Source of the DNA: Streptomyces sp. NBC_01775
GTDB taxonomy: Bacteria; Actinomycetota; Actinomycetes; Streptomycetales; Streptomycetaceae
Assembly (NCBI RefSeq): GCF_035917675.1
Contig: NZ_CP109104.1
Location: 7,192,001 to 7,256,000, forward strand
Direction of reading: 5' to 3'
Length of the DNA: 64,000 nt
Shown: piece after piece, positions 26,114 to 35,668 of the stretch
Layout: every line of letters begins with the position of its first letter
Numbering within the stretch: the stretch's first letter is position 1
Notes under the pieces: generated by a model
Databases searched by the model: none
Told to the model about the DNA's origin: nothing
What the model saw: only the letters and a program-made list of their open reading frames with translations
Program-made: the position numbers and the translations under genes

Positions 26114-27517
26114 ATGCGTGGTTCCACCCAGATCCTCGTCATCGGGGGAGGGCCCGCCGGATCGACGGCGGCGGGACTGCTGGCCAAGGAGGGCTTCGAG
26201 GTCACGCTGCTGGAGCGCGACCAGTTCCCCCGCTACCACATCGGTGAGTCGATCCTCCCCTCGTGCCGGCCGATCCTGGAGCTGCTCGGCGTCTGGGACA
26301 AGGTGCAGGCCCACGGCTTCCAGCCCAAGGGCGGCGCCTACTTCTTCTGGGGGCCGGAGGAGTGGGAGGTGAAGTTCGACAGCCTCGGCAACGACGGCAC
26401 CAACGCCTGGCAGGTCATCCGCTCCGAGTTCGACGAGCTGCTGCTGCGGCATGCCGAGAGCCTGGGCGTCGAGGTCGTGGAGAACGTCAGCGTCAAGGAG
26501 CTGGAGTTCGACGGCGAGCGGCCCGTCGCCGCCCTGTGGGCCGGCACCAAGGACCCCTCGCGCGGCGGGCGGATCAGCTTCGACTACGTCATCGACGCCT
26601 CGGGGCGCGGCGGCGTGCTGGCGGCCAAGCACGTCAAGAACCGCGAGTACCACGAGATCTTCCGCAACGTCGCCGCCTGGACGTACTGGAAGGGCGTCAA
26701 GCCGCTCGACCGGGGCCCCCGGGGCGCCATCGCCGTGTGCTCGGCGCCCGACGGCTGGTTCTGGGTCATCCCGCTGCACGACGGCACCACCAGCATCGGC
26801 CTGGTGACCGGCCGGGACATCTTCAACGAGAAGAAGAACCGCCTCGGCGGCATCCAGGAGGTCTACGACCAGGTGCTGGACGAGTGCCCCGTCGTGCAGA
26901 AGCTGCTGGGCGGCGCCGAGCAGGTCGCCGGTATGAAGGTCGAGCAGGACTATTCCTACACCGCCGAGAACTTCGGCAAGCCCGGCTACCTGATGTGCGG
27001 CGACGCGGCCTGCTTCCTGGACCCGCTGCTGTCCACCGGAGTGCACCTGGCCACCTACAGCGCCATGCTCGCCAGCGCCACGCTCACCAGCGTCATCCGG
27101 GGCGAGGTCGAGGAGAAGGAGGCGTGGGGGTTCTTCAACACCGTCTACCGGCACGCCTACGAGCGGCTGCTGGTGCTGGTCTCGGTGTTCTACGAGAGCT
27201 ACCGCGGCAAGGAGCACCACTTCTACAACGCGCAGAAGCTCACCCAGTCCCAGCGCGACGGCCTCAACCTCCAGGACGCCTTCGACCGCATCATCACCGG
27301 CCTCGCCGACATGGAGGACGCGCAGGACGTGTACGCCAGCGTGCACGCGCACCTCAACGGTGCCGAGAGCGGCGACCCGAACCCGCTGGCCAACCTCAAC
27401 AAGGTGCACGAGCAGAAGCAGGCCCCCATGAGCGAGCAGAACGCCGTCGGCGGCCTCTACCTGTCCTTCCGTCCCCGCCTGCACCTGGCCCGCGCCGAGG
27501 GAGGCCCCGCCGCATGA
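26114..27517 (+). CDS. FAD-dependent halogenase (phenol/pyrrole-type)
   Basis: A 467-residue flavin halogenase. It has GGGPAGSTAAG for FAD, the family-typical YHIGESILPS, and the halogenase marker WxWxIP as GWFWVIPLHDG, which distinguishes it from monooxygenases. It also carries LMCGDAACFLDPLLSTGVH near the FAD. Such enzymes use FADH2, O2 and chloride or bromide to make HOX and halogenate aromatic rings. It is shorter than tryptophan halogenases (about 530) and fits the group acting on phenolic polyketides or carrier-bound substrates. GGAG precedes the ATG. It heads a four-gene operon; no dedicated flavin reductase is adjacent, though an FMN reductase is at 7033. Confidence 0.93.
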   Translation: MRGSTQILVIGGGPAGSTAAGLLAKEGFEVTLLERDQFPRYHIGESILPSCRPILELLGVWDKVQAHGFQPKGGAYFFWGPEEWEVKFDSLGNDGTNAWQVIRSEFDELLLRHAESLGVEVVENVSVKELEFDGERPVAALWAGTKDPSRGGRISFDYVIDASGRGGVLAAKHVKNREYHEIFRNVAAWTYWKGVKPLDRGPRGAIAVCSAPDGWFWVIPLHDGTTSIGLVTGRDIFNEKKNRLGGIQEVYDQVLDECPVVQKLLGGAEQVAGMKVEQDYSYTAENFGKPGYLMCGDAACFLDPLLSTGVHLATYSAMLASATLTSVIRGEVEEKEAWGFFNTVYRHAYERLLVLVSVFYESYRGKEHHFYNAQKLTQSQRDGLNLQDAFDRIITGLADMEDAQDVYASVHAHLNGAESGDPNPLANLNKVHEQKQAPMSEQNAVGGLYLSFRPRLHLARAEGGPAA

Positions 27518-29169
27518 CAGCCACTCACCCCCCGTCCCCGCCTTCCTCCCCCTCCCCGCCGCCGTCGTCCCCCTCGTCCCCGTCCCCGCAGGGGTCGGGC
27601 TCCCTGCGGCCGTGGCCGAACTGGTTCCGCACCCTGTTCATGAGCGACCTGTGGGAGCGCTTCGGGTTCTTCGGGATGCAGGCGATCCTCGTCCTGTTCG
27701 CCGTCGCTCCCCGTGACGAGGGCGGGCTCGGGCTGGCCAAGGCGGACGCCGCGGCGCTGTTCGGCGCCTGGATCGGGCTCGCCTTCATGCTGTGCCTGCC
27801 CGGCGGCTGGGTGGCCGACCGCGTGCTGGGGCCGCGCCGCACACTGGTCCTCGGCGCCGCCGTCACCACCGTCGGACACTTCGCGCTGGCGACGCCGCTG
27901 CTGTGGCTCACCCCTGTCGCGCTGATCCTGCTGGCCGTCGGCATGGGCCTCTACAAGCCCAACCACCAGGCCATGCTCAACTTGATGTTCAAGGACAGCG
28001 GGCGCCGGGAGGCGGGCATCTCGCTGATCTACGTCGGCATCCAGGTCAGCGCCCTGACCTCGCCGCTGATCGCCGGATTCCTCGGCGAGCGCGTCGACTG
28101 GCGGCTCGGCTTCGCCGTCTCCGGCACCGCCATGCTCATCGGCACCGTCCAGGTCGCCCTGGCCCAGCACCAGTTCCAGGGCATCGGCGCCAAGCCGGGC
28201 CGCCCGCTGGACGAGCCCGAGGCGCGCCGCGCCAAGCGGCTGAGCGGCGCAGCCCTCGCGGTGGTCGCCTTGCTGCTGACCGGCATGGCCGCGGGCGGCG
28301 GGCTGAACCCGGCCAGCGGCATCGCGCTCGTCGGCATGATCACGATCATCGCCCCGGTCGTCGCCTACACCGTGCTCTACCGCAGCCGCGAGCTGTCCGG
28401 GGGCGACCGCAGGAGACTCCGCTCCTTCTTGTGGATCTTCCTCGGCTCGACGCTGTTCTGGTCGCTGATCGCCCAGGACGGCTCCTCGCTGACGCTGTTC
28501 GCCAAGCACTCAACCGACCGCGAGGTGCTCGGCTTCGAGGTCCCGGTCAGCTGGCTCCAGTCGGCGACTCCGCTGTTCATCCTCGTCCTGGCCCCGGTCT
28601 TCGCCTGGTTCCTGCTCAAGCACGGGGGCGGCCGGGCCGGGGTGCCCGCGAAGTTCTCCGCCGGGCTGCTGCTGACCGGCGTCAGCTTCCTGGTCATGGC
28701 GGGCGCGGCCGGGCTGGCCTCGGGCGAGGAGAAGGTCTCCCCGCTGTGGCTGCTGGTGGTCTATCTGATGCACGCCTGCGGCGAACTCATCGTCGCCGCC
28801 GTCGGCATCGCGGCCGTCGCCGACGTGCTGCCGCGCCGCTTCATCGCGCACATGCTCGGCCTGCTGTGGCTGTTCGCCGCGCTCGGCGGCGGCGCGGGCA
28901 GCGGCCTGGTGCGACTGATCGACGTCATTCCCGAGGCCCTCTACTACCTGCTGCTCGCCGTACTGGCGCTGTCGGTCGGCGGCACGCTCGCCCTGCGCCG
29001 GCACTCGGTCGCCCGCGGTCTGGCGCCCGAGACGGCGGCGGAGGCGGCGGCGGCGTCGGAGGACGGCCCCGGGCCCACCACCGGCAAGACCTCTCCTTCC
29101 ACCGGCAAGACCTCTCCTTCCACCGGCAAGACCTCTCCTTCCACCGGCAAGGATGGCGACCACGCATGA
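27514..29169 (+). CDS. POT/PTR2-family proton-coupled transporter
   Basis: A 551-residue membrane protein with the POT signature WERFGFFGMQAILVLF in helix 1 and about twelve to fourteen hydrophobic segments. Family members import di- and tripeptides with protons; a few in clusters are thought to move products. The first 30 residues are almost all Pro and Ser, and the tail ends in tandem TGKTSPS units, so both ends are probably disordered. Start and stop overlap the halogenase and methyltransferase (ATGA), so it is made with them. Export of a peptide-like or amide-bearing product is possible but unproven. Confidence 0.88.
   Translation: MTATHPPSPPSSPSPPPSSPSSPSPQGSGSLRPWPNWFRTLFMSDLWERFGFFGMQAILVLFAVAPRDEGGLGLAKADAAALFGAWIGLAFMLCLPGGWVADRVLGPRRTLVLGAAVTTVGHFALATPLLWLTPVALILLAVGMGLYKPNHQAMLNLMFKDSGRREAGISLIYVGIQVSALTSPLIAGFLGERVDWRLGFAVSGTAMLIGTVQVALAQHQFQGIGAKPGRPLDEPEARRAKRLSGAALAVVALLLTGMAAGGGLNPASGIALVGMITIIAPVVAYTVLYRSRELSGGDRRRLRSFLWIFLGSTLFWSLIAQDGSSLTLFAKHSTDREVLGFEVPVSWLQSATPLFILVLAPVFAWFLLKHGGGRAGVPAKFSAGLLLTGVSFLVMAGAAGLASGEEKVSPLWLLVVYLMHACGELIVAAVGIAAVADVLPRRFIAHMLGLLWLFAALGGGAGSGLVRLIDVIPEALYYLLLAVLALSVGGTLALRRHSVARGLAPETAAEAAAASEDGPGPTTGKTSPSTGKTSPSTGKTSPSTGKDGDHA
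29080..29151 (+). repeat. Tandem 21-bp repeat encoding TGKTSPS in the POT transporter tail
   Basis: Three exact copies of a 21-bp unit plus 9 bp of a fourth, in frame, giving (TGKTSPS)3-TGK before the C-terminus. Identity at the DNA level implies recent expansion. Confidence 0.95.
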
Positions 29170-30251
29170 CATCGGCGACCACCCCCGCCCCCGGGCCGCT
29201 CACCGGCCCGGGGGCCGACCCCCGCGCCCCCCGGGCCGCGGGAGGTACGAGCGACCCCAACGACCCCTTCGGCATCGCCGCGTTCGGCCTGGGCTTCGCC
29301 TCCGCCAAGCTGCTGCTGAGCGCTCTGGAACTGGGCGTGTTCACCGCGCTGGCCGAGACCGCCGACGGCACGGCCGAGGCCGAGGAACTGCGCGCCGCGC
29401 TCAGCCTCCACCCGCGTGCCGCCTCCGACTTCTTCGACGCGCTCACCGCCGCCGGGCTCCTGGAGCGGCAGCACGGCCGCTACCGCAACAGCGAGGCGGC
29501 CCAGCGCCATCTGGTGCGCGGCCCCGGCTACCAGGGAGGCTTCCTGGAGGGCGCCAACTTCGTCCTCTACCCGGCCTGGGGACGGCTGACCGAGGCGCTG
29601 CGCAGCGGACAGCCGCAGGCCGAGGGCGACTTCGAGGCGATGCTGAGCGACCCGCAGGCCCGCCGGATGTTCCTGGCCATGCAGGACTCGCTCAGCCAGC
29701 CCCTGATCCCGCACCTGCTGGACGCGCTCGACTGGTCCGGGTACACGACCCTCACCGACGTGGGCGGCGCCCGGGGCAACCTGACAGGCCAGATCCTGCG
29801 TGCGCGCCCCGGGCTGACCGGCACCGTTTTCGACCGTCCGCAGAACGCCGAACCCTGCGCCGAGCACGCCGCCGGACTGGGCGTCGCCGAACGGATCACC
29901 TTCGCCGGCGGCGACTTCTTCAGCGACCCGCTGCCGCCCGCCGACGTCGTCGTCATCGGCCACGTCCTCGCGGACTTCTCCCGCGACGAGCGCCGCACGC
30001 TGATCGAGAAGGCGTACACAGCCGTCCACGACGGCGGCGCGCTGCTCGTCTACGACCCCATGAACGGCGACAAGCCCGAACTGGCCTCGCTGATCGCCAG
30101 CCTCCACATGCTCGTGATGACCCCGGCGGGCGCCGGATACCACCCGGACCACTGCGCGGGCTGGATGGAGCAGGCCGGATTCACCGATGTGACCAGCCGC
30201 CCGCTCCCGCTGGGCAACACCCTGCTGATCGCCCGCAAAAGGGCGGCCTGA
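29166..30251 (+). CDS. O-methyltransferase (acetylserotonin OMT/Methyltransf_2-like)
   Basis: A 361-residue two-domain enzyme. A winged-helix dimerisation domain (SAKLLLSALELGVFTALAE, LHPRAASDFFDALTAAGLL) precedes the SAM domain with DVGGARGNLTGQIL and VVVIGHVLADF. Typical substrates are phenolic hydroxyls of aromatic polyketides. An N-terminal 45-residue Ala/Pro/Gly-rich extension is unusual. In the catalytic helix, where homologues have HxxHDW, this has HVLADF; the two paralogues at 39449 and 43842 read HALVDW and HVLHDW. The general-base histidine may therefore be missing here. Co-transcribed with the halogenase. Confidence 0.88.
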   Translation: MTSATTPAPGPLTGPGADPRAPRAAGGTSDPNDPFGIAAFGLGFASAKLLLSALELGVFTALAETADGTAEAEELRAALSLHPRAASDFFDALTAAGLLERQHGRYRNSEAAQRHLVRGPGYQGGFLEGANFVLYPAWGRLTEALRSGQPQAEGDFEAMLSDPQARRMFLAMQDSLSQPLIPHLLDALDWSGYTTLTDVGGARGNLTGQILRARPGLTGTVFDRPQNAEPCAEHAAGLGVAERITFAGGDFFSDPLPPADVVVIGHVLADFSRDERRTLIEKAYTAVHDGGALLVYDPMNGDKPELASLIASLHMLVMTPAGAGYHPDHCAGWMEQAGFTDVTSRPLPLGNTLLIARKRAA

Positions 30252-30277
30252 CTCCCTGACGCCGTAAGGAGACCACC

Positions 30278-31144
30278 GTGGAGATCGGAGTGGGCCTGCC
30301 CACCACCGTGCCCGACATCGACGGGCAGCGCCTCGTGGAGTGGGCCAGGCGCGCGGAGGAGCACGGCTTTTCCACCCTGGGCGTGCTCGACCGCCTCGTC
30401 TACGACAACTACGAACCCCTCACCTCGCTCGCCGCCGCGGCTGCCGTCACCCAACGGATCAAGCTCGCGACGACGATCCTGCTGGCGGCCTACCGGCCGG
30501 GCACCCCGCTGCTGGCCAAACAGCTCGCCACGATTCACGAGATCTCCGGCGGACGGCTGGTGGTAGGGGCGGCGGCAGGCGGACGCGAGGACGACTTCCA
30601 AGCGACGGGCGCCACCTACGCGGACCGGGGCCGCCGCCTGGACGCGATGCTGACCGAGCTGCGCGGCATCTGGGACGGCAAGGAGACGGACACCGGCGTC
30701 GCGGGGATCGGCCCCCGGCCCGGCGGCGCCGGGCCGGAGATCATCGTCGGCGGCCACACCCCCGCCGCGATGCGCCGCGCCGCCCGGCACGCCAACGGCT
30801 GGATAGCGGGCGGCAGTTCGGCCACCGGCTACGCGGATCTGGCGGCACAGGCCCGCGCCGCCTGGCAAGCGGAGGGCCGCACCGACAGCCCGCGGCTGGT
30901 CGCGCTCGTCTACGCCTGCCTGGGCCCCGGTGCGGCCCGCACGGCGGAGAGCTATCTGCGCGCCTACTACGCCTTCATCGGGCCCAAGGCCGAGATGGCC
31001 GCGAAGGCCGTCATCACCGACGCGGGCTCGCTCCGCGAGACGACCGCCGCCTACGCCGAGGCCGGCTGCGACGAGCTGCTGGTCTTCCCCTGCACCGCCG
31101 ACCCGGCCCAGCTCGATCTCCTCGCCGAGGCGGCCTTGCCCTGA
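30278..31144 (+). CDS. LLM-class (luciferase-like) F420/flavin-dependent oxidoreductase
   Basis: A 288-residue TIM-barrel protein of the luciferase-like family: GVGLPTT near the start, EHGFSTLGVLDRLVY, ATTILLAAYRPG and the phosphate-binding region IIVGGHTPAAMRRAARHANGW. Actinobacterial members mostly use reduced F420, some FMNH2, for hydride transfer or oxygenation. Last gene of the halogenase operon, with AAGGAG about 7 nt before the GTG start and a hairpin terminator after it. A reduction step on the halogenated or methylated intermediate is plausible. Confidence 0.87.
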   Translation: MEIGVGLPTTVPDIDGQRLVEWARRAEEHGFSTLGVLDRLVYDNYEPLTSLAAAAAVTQRIKLATTILLAAYRPGTPLLAKQLATIHEISGGRLVVGAAAGGREDDFQATGATYADRGRRLDAMLTELRGIWDGKETDTGVAGIGPRPGGAGPEIIVGGHTPAAMRRAARHANGWIAGGSSATGYADLAAQARAAWQAEGRTDSPRLVALVYACLGPGAARTAESYLRAYYAFIGPKAEMAAKAVITDAGSLRETTAAYAEAGCDELLVFPCTADPAQLDLLAEAALP

Positions 31145-31158
31145 GGCTCGCCGGCCAC

Positions 31159-31190
31159 TGAACGCCCGTCCGCGCTGGGACGGGCGTTCA
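31159..31190 (+). terminator. Hairpin terminator of the halogenase operon
   Basis: Perfect 13-bp arms (TGAACGCCCGTCC / GGACGGGCGTTCA) with loop GCGCTG, 14 nt after the LLM oxidoreductase stop and before the convergent acyltransferase-like gene. Confidence 0.88.
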
Positions 31191-31236
31191 GCGTTGCCGC
31201 ATGCGGCTGTCCCCGCGGCGCGGCTGTCCCTGCGGG

Positions 31237-31929
31237 CTACCTCCGTCGCTGACGCACGTGTGCTTCGGCGGTGTGCGGCGCGGTCACGGTGCTGCGCTCC
31301 GGGAGGGTGCGTCCGGCCAGGGTGACGCCGCTGGCGATGCGAGACTCTCGCCCGACCGCAAGCCCCGGACCCAGGCTGACGTTGTTGCCTGTCTGGACGC
31401 CGTCGCCGAGGAGTGCCCCGAAGCGGGGCGTTCCACAGCGGTAGATCCCGCCGGGTGCCCGGAAACGAATTTCGCGCTCGGGCATGGACAGGTGAGGGCT
31501 CCACATGCTGATCGCGGCGACGGTGACGTTGGCGGAGAGATGCGCCTGGTCACCGACGAGGGTGCGATTGAGGCCGATGCGGTGCCCGAGAATTGTGCCT
31601 TCACCGAGGAACGACCGTGTCACTTCGCAGTTGAAGCCGACACTGACTCCCGCGCTGAGTACCGAGCCGGACCGTACGGTGGAGAACTCCCACACCCGCA
31701 CGCCAGGCCCAATGATGACGTCCTCTCCGATGAGGGCCGTTCGATGGATCTCGGCAGTGGGGTGGATGCGGTGAGGATGGGGGAATCGCGCGAGCGCGCG
31801 GCAATGCCACTCCTCCCACGCCGCCAGGAAGTCAGCCAACTCTGCATCGCCCATGTCGGCATACGGGGTGTCAGCGAGCATCCCGGAGCGGGGTGCGGTG
31901 ACGTAGTCGCCGATACGTAGCTGGGGCAT
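31237..31929 (-). CDS. Left-handed beta-helix (hexapeptide-repeat) transferase-like protein
   Basis: A 230-residue protein rich in hexapeptide-style repeats (IHRTALIGEDVIIGPGVRVW, LGEGTILGHRIGLNRTLVGDQAHLSANVTV). This is the fold of UDP-sugar and serine acyltransferases and of nucleotidyltransferase C-terminal domains. No histidine-based acyltransferase motif is certain. It is adjacent to a GT2 glycosyltransferase and an NAD-sugar epimerase, so a role in activated-sugar or surface-glycan chemistry is inferred. Base composition is slightly less GC-biased than the cluster genes. ATG 31929 is the first start. Confidence 0.65.
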   Translation of the reverse strand: MPQLRIGDYVTAPRSGMLADTPYADMGDAELADFLAAWEEWHCRALARFPHPHRIHPTAEIHRTALIGEDVIIGPGVRVWEFSTVRSGSVLSAGVSVGFNCEVTRSFLGEGTILGHRIGLNRTLVGDQAHLSANVTVAAISMWSPHLSMPEREIRFRAPGGIYRCGTPRFGALLGDGVQTGNNVSLGPGLAVGRESRIASGVTLAGRTLPERSTVTAPHTAEAHVRQRRR

Positions 31930-32008
31930 GAAGACCTCTTTCTCACGGTGGCTCCGTCGCCCGGATCGTTAGCATCTGCGTCAGTCCCGAGGAACGGAGC
32001 GTTCATCT

Positions 32009-32883
32009 GTGAGTAGTCCGCGCATCGGCGTCGCCATCTTGACGATGGGTAACCGACCAGCCGAACTAATGGAGCTGCTGGAGTCGGTTGCGGTGCAGAA
32101 GACGCCTGCGCAGCGGATCGTGGTAATCGGGAACGGGGCGCCGCCGCCGCTGCCCGACGGGGTGACCGGTCTCGAACTGACGGAGAACCTGGGCGTGGCC
32201 GGCGGCCGGAACGCGGCGCTCGCCCGTCTGGCGGAGTTCGGGGACGTCGATCTGGTGGTGGACCTGGACGATGATGGCCTGCTGATCAGCCCGGATGTCT
32301 TCACCCGCTTGGTCGGCCTCTACGAGCAGGATGAACAACTGGGCATCGTCAGCTTCCGTATCTGTGATGAGCGCGGCCGTACCCAGCGGCGCCATGTGCC
32401 ACGGCTGCGGGCCGGTGACCCGATGCGCGGTGGACTGGTCACCACCTTCCTCGGCGGTGGGCACGCGCTCTCGGCCCGGATGCTGGAGCAGACCGGCGGC
32501 TGGCCGGATGCCTTTTTCTATGCCCACGAGGAAACCGATCTGGCCTGGCGCGCCCTGGACGCGGGATGGAAGGTGCTCTACGAGCCCGCCCTGGTGCTTC
32601 AGCACCCGTGGACCTCGCCGACCCGGCACGCGGTCTTTCACCGCATGGTCGCCCGCAACCGGGTATGGCTGGCCAAACGCCACCTGCCCGCACCGCTCGT
32701 CCCGGCCTACCTGGGCGCATGGGGACCCTTCTGACCCTTCTCCGCACCCGCTCTTGGGGCGGCCTTCGGGCGTGGTGGGGAGGCTTTACCGAGGGGGTGC
32801 GCACTCCCTGCCCGCCGCGTCGGCCGATGCGGTGGGCCACGGTCTGGCGTATGACCCGCCTCGGCCGCCCTCCGGTGCTCTAG
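32009..32883 (+). pseudogene. GT2-family glycosyltransferase with an apparent frameshift near its 3' end
   Basis: The reading frame from GTG 32009 encodes a GT-A glycosyltransferase: IGVAILTMGNRP, NLGVAGGRNAAL, the DLDDDGLL metal-binding DxD region and FYAHEETDLAWRALDAGW. It stops at 32734 with GAWGPF (241 residues). One base is missing near the GGGG run at 32721-32724. Adding it restores a hydrophobic/basic tail (TLLTLLRTRSWGGLRAWWGGF...) ending at 32881-32883, where the convergent epimerase also ends. Either a sequencing error at a homopolymer or a real truncation. The catalytic domain is complete in the uncorrected frame, so activity may persist. Confidence 0.75.
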
Positions 32884-33976
32884 AAAGCGGCGGCCTGCTC
32901 GCTGCGCAGCCAGTCCGGCACCGCGTCCGGGGTCCTACCCAGCCACCGCACGTAGCGGGCCACGCCCTCGGCGACAGTGATGGACGGCTTCCACTCCAGC
33001 GTTGCGGCCAGCCGGTGAGGCGAGGCGTAGCCGCCCAGCGGGTCACCGGGCGGCATCGGCGTCTCCAGCAGTTGGGTGCCGGGGAAGTTTCGGCGATCAA
33101 GCCGGCCACGGTGCGCACACTGATGGGAGTACCTGTCCCGATATTGATCGTCTCGTTGTGGGCGCGCGGTGCAACCAGGCTGCGCACCGTTGCGGCAGCC
33201 ACGTCGTCGACATGTACCAGGTCGCGAATCTGCCGACCGCCGCCGTGCAGGTGCAGCGGCAATCCCAGAGCGGCGCGCGCAGCGAACCAGGCGACCATCC
33301 ACGAATGGCTGTTCTGTTTGACGATCTGGGGTTCTCCGTAGACGGAGAAGCAGCGTACGACGGTGTGTGAGACGCCGACCGCGCTCAGGATCAGCCGGGT
33401 CTGTGTCTCGCCCCACGCCTTCGTGCTCCCGTAGACCGAGACGGGCCGCAACGGCGACTCCTCGGTGAACAGGGTGGGGGCCTGCCCGTAGACGGACTCC
33501 AGCAGTTGCCGCATCGAACGCAGCTCTGCACATCGGGGGGAGTTGTCTGGTTCGCCGTTGCCGTAGACGCTGGCGGAGGAGACGAACACGAACCGACGCA
33601 GCTGGTCACTGGCAGCGGCAGCGTCCAACACGGTCTGCGTACCGGTGATGTTGGCTGCGAGCGCGTTGTGCGGATGGCGCGTACAGGCCGCCACATCGGC
33701 TAGAGCCGCCGCGTGGATGACGTAGTCGGCCCCATCGACAGCACGCGCCACGGCGGCTCGATCAGTGACGCTTCCCTCGATGGCATCAGGGCTGTCGAGG
33801 TCGACGTCGAAGACGTCCCGATAAGTGTGAGGAGGGTAGGGGTCCAGCGCGCACAGCACGCGGGGATGCGCCCCCAGCTTGCGCAGTTGAGCAGTGACGC
33901 GGCTGCCGATCAATCCGGCGCCTCCGGTCACCAGGACAGTTCGCCCAGCCAGCTCTGACAGATACGTGTCGGTCAC
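32880..33976 (-). pseudogene. NAD-dependent epimerase/dehydratase with an apparent frameshift
   Basis: An extended SDR sugar epimerase: VLVTGGAGLIGSRV for NAD, VYGSTKAWGE with the catalytic YxxxK equivalent (VYGSTK), and the RDLVHVDDVA motif near the substrate site. The frame from GTG 33976 (AGGAGG 6 nt upstream) is lost near 33085-33090, after TVAGLIAET. The expected C-terminus (FPGTQLLETP... to SEQAAAF) continues in the -1/+2 frame and stops at 32880. One missing base explains it. It is convergent with the frameshifted GT2 gene. Either two sequencing errors or decay of a sugar-modification pair. Confidence 0.75.
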
Positions 33977-34177
33977 GTTGCCTCCTGTTGCGGTAGGGGG
34001 AGGCGCCGCACCGCAGTTTGAGTGGGGGCGCCACATCGATTGGGCCCCATTCAGGGAGGGAGAGGGAGGCGCGTCTGGCCGGCGCGCACAGCTTTTGCAT
34101 CTCATGCAAAAGTGACTGCGATCACGTTTTCAGCTCCTAGGATTGGGTGCTCCGGAAGCACGACCCAGGGGGTACCG

Positions 34178-35533
34178 ATGCGATCGGTGATTCGCTTACG
34201 GTCTACTCCATCGGCCGAGCACGAAGCTCCGGGCCAACTGGTCCGCCGTATCAGGCGGGAGCAGGGCGTCACGCTGGAGCAACTGGGACAGAAGACCGGG
34301 TACTCGGCCGCGCAACTCTCCCGCCTGGAACGCGGACTCTCTCCGATGACGGTCGAGGGCCTCCGCCGCTTCGCCGACGCTCTCGGCATTCCACCCCGTT
34401 CTCTGGGGCCCCTCCTTGACACCCTGTCGGGCCGACACGATGAGCTAACCGTCCCCTATCCCCGCATCCCCGTGCCTACGCTGAGAGGCAGGGAGGACGG
34501 TGAGAGCGTGAGACGTCGGCAGTTTCTCGCAGGCAGCGCTGCCGTAGCGGCGAGCGCCGGAGCTCTACCCGTCGACGACACCCCCGCCCAGGCCAGTGAG
34601 GCTCAGCTGGGCGAAGTCCTCGTCGCACGGCTACGGGACGCGATGCTCGGACTCGACAGCTCGACGTCCGCCCAGGACTCCGCTCACTTGGCCGCCGAAC
34701 TCGACCACGCGCACCGCGATTACCGCACCTGCGGGTACGCCAGCCTCGCCGTACGCTTGCCGCGCCTCATCACCACCGCCCACGCGGCCTCCACTACGGA
34801 CCACGCCCTGCTGGGCCGCGGGTATCTCCTCGCGACCCGGCTCCTGATCAAGCTGGACGAGCAGCAACTGGGGTGGATGGCCGCCGACCGTGCTCGGCAG
34901 TTGGCGGCAGCAGCCGGGGAGCCACTCGTCGTCGCCGAGTCGGCACGCCAACTCGCCGTCCTTGCCCGTAAAGCCGGGTGGCACGACCAAGCGCTCACCC
35001 TCGCACTCAACGCGGCCGACGCGCCCGAGCTGCGCGAGGCGGGCGCACCGGGCACCGCGCTGCGGGGACTGCTGGTGCAGTCCGCCGCCTACACCGCCGC
35101 CTGGAACGGAGACCCCGTCGGCATGCGGGAATTCACCGCTGAAGCTGCCGCCCTCGCCTCCAGCCTCGGCGACATCCAGTTGAGAGATCTTGGCGGCTTC
35201 AGCCCCGCCACTGTGCAGCTGCATCTCGTCTCGGCTGAGAACAGCGTGGGGGACCCGGCCCGGGCTCTGGCCGCAGCACACGCCATCGACCCAGCCGCGC
35301 TGCCCAGCACCGAGCGACGCGCTCGCCTGTATACGGACATGGCCCACGCCCACCACCGGTGGGGGCACCGGGACGCGTGCGTTACCAGCCTTCTGGCAGC
35401 CGAACGCTGCGCCCCTCAGGAGACACACGCACGCCCCGCCGTCCAAGCCCTCGTGTCCGGCCTGCTGCTGTCCGGCCGTACGACACCCGATCTCCGGGGC
35501 CTTGCCACCCGCTTCGGGGCCTTCCACGCCTGA
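34178..35533 (+). CDS. XRE-family transcriptional regulator with large C-terminal sensor-like region
   Basis: A 451-residue protein. Residues about 15-75 form an XRE helix-turn-helix (LGQKTGYSAAQLSRLERGLS). A stretch RRRQFLAGSAAVAASAG, which looks like a Tat signal but is internal, leads into a long all-helical TPR-like domain. This architecture is frequent in Streptomyces. Codon 7 is TTA (34196-34198), so translation probably depends on the bldA tRNA. It is divergent from the frameshifted epimerase across 201 bp and is the only large DNA-binding regulator in the window; no SARP or LuxR activator is present. Target genes unknown. ATG 34178 is preceded by GGGGG. Confidence 0.85.
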   Translation: MRSVIRLRSTPSAEHEAPGQLVRRIRREQGVTLEQLGQKTGYSAAQLSRLERGLSPMTVEGLRRFADALGIPPRSLGPLLDTLSGRHDELTVPYPRIPVPTLRGREDGESVRRRQFLAGSAAVAASAGALPVDDTPAQASEAQLGEVLVARLRDAMLGLDSSTSAQDSAHLAAELDHAHRDYRTCGYASLAVRLPRLITTAHAASTTDHALLGRGYLLATRLLIKLDEQQLGWMAADRARQLAAAAGEPLVVAESARQLAVLARKAGWHDQALTLALNAADAPELREAGAPGTALRGLLVQSAAYTAAWNGDPVGMREFTAEAAALASSLGDIQLRDLGGFSPATVQLHLVSAENSVGDPARALAAAHAIDPAALPSTERRARLYTDMAHAHHRWGHRDACVTSLLAAERCAPQETHARPAVQALVSGLLLSGRTTPDLRGLATRFGAFHA

Positions 35534-35668
35534 CCGGCTCCGGCCCCCACCTGCGGAGAGGTCCGGCCGCCCGGGCCATGGGCATGGCTCTCGGAGCAAC
35601 AGCGGCCACGCTGAGGTGGGGGTTCGGGGTGGGAGGGGCGGGGTGCGCCCGGCGAGGAGGCGGGGGAC

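Noticed and set aside
29080..29151. Regular repeats that might suggest a CRISPR array.
   Set aside because: The units are contiguous, have no spacers and encode an in-frame TGKTSPS tail of the POT transporter; no cas genes are present.
34500..34560. Tat signal peptide in the XRE regulator (RRRQFLAGS...).
   Set aside because: It lies about 110 residues into the protein after a helix-turn-helix, so it cannot act as an N-terminal export signal.
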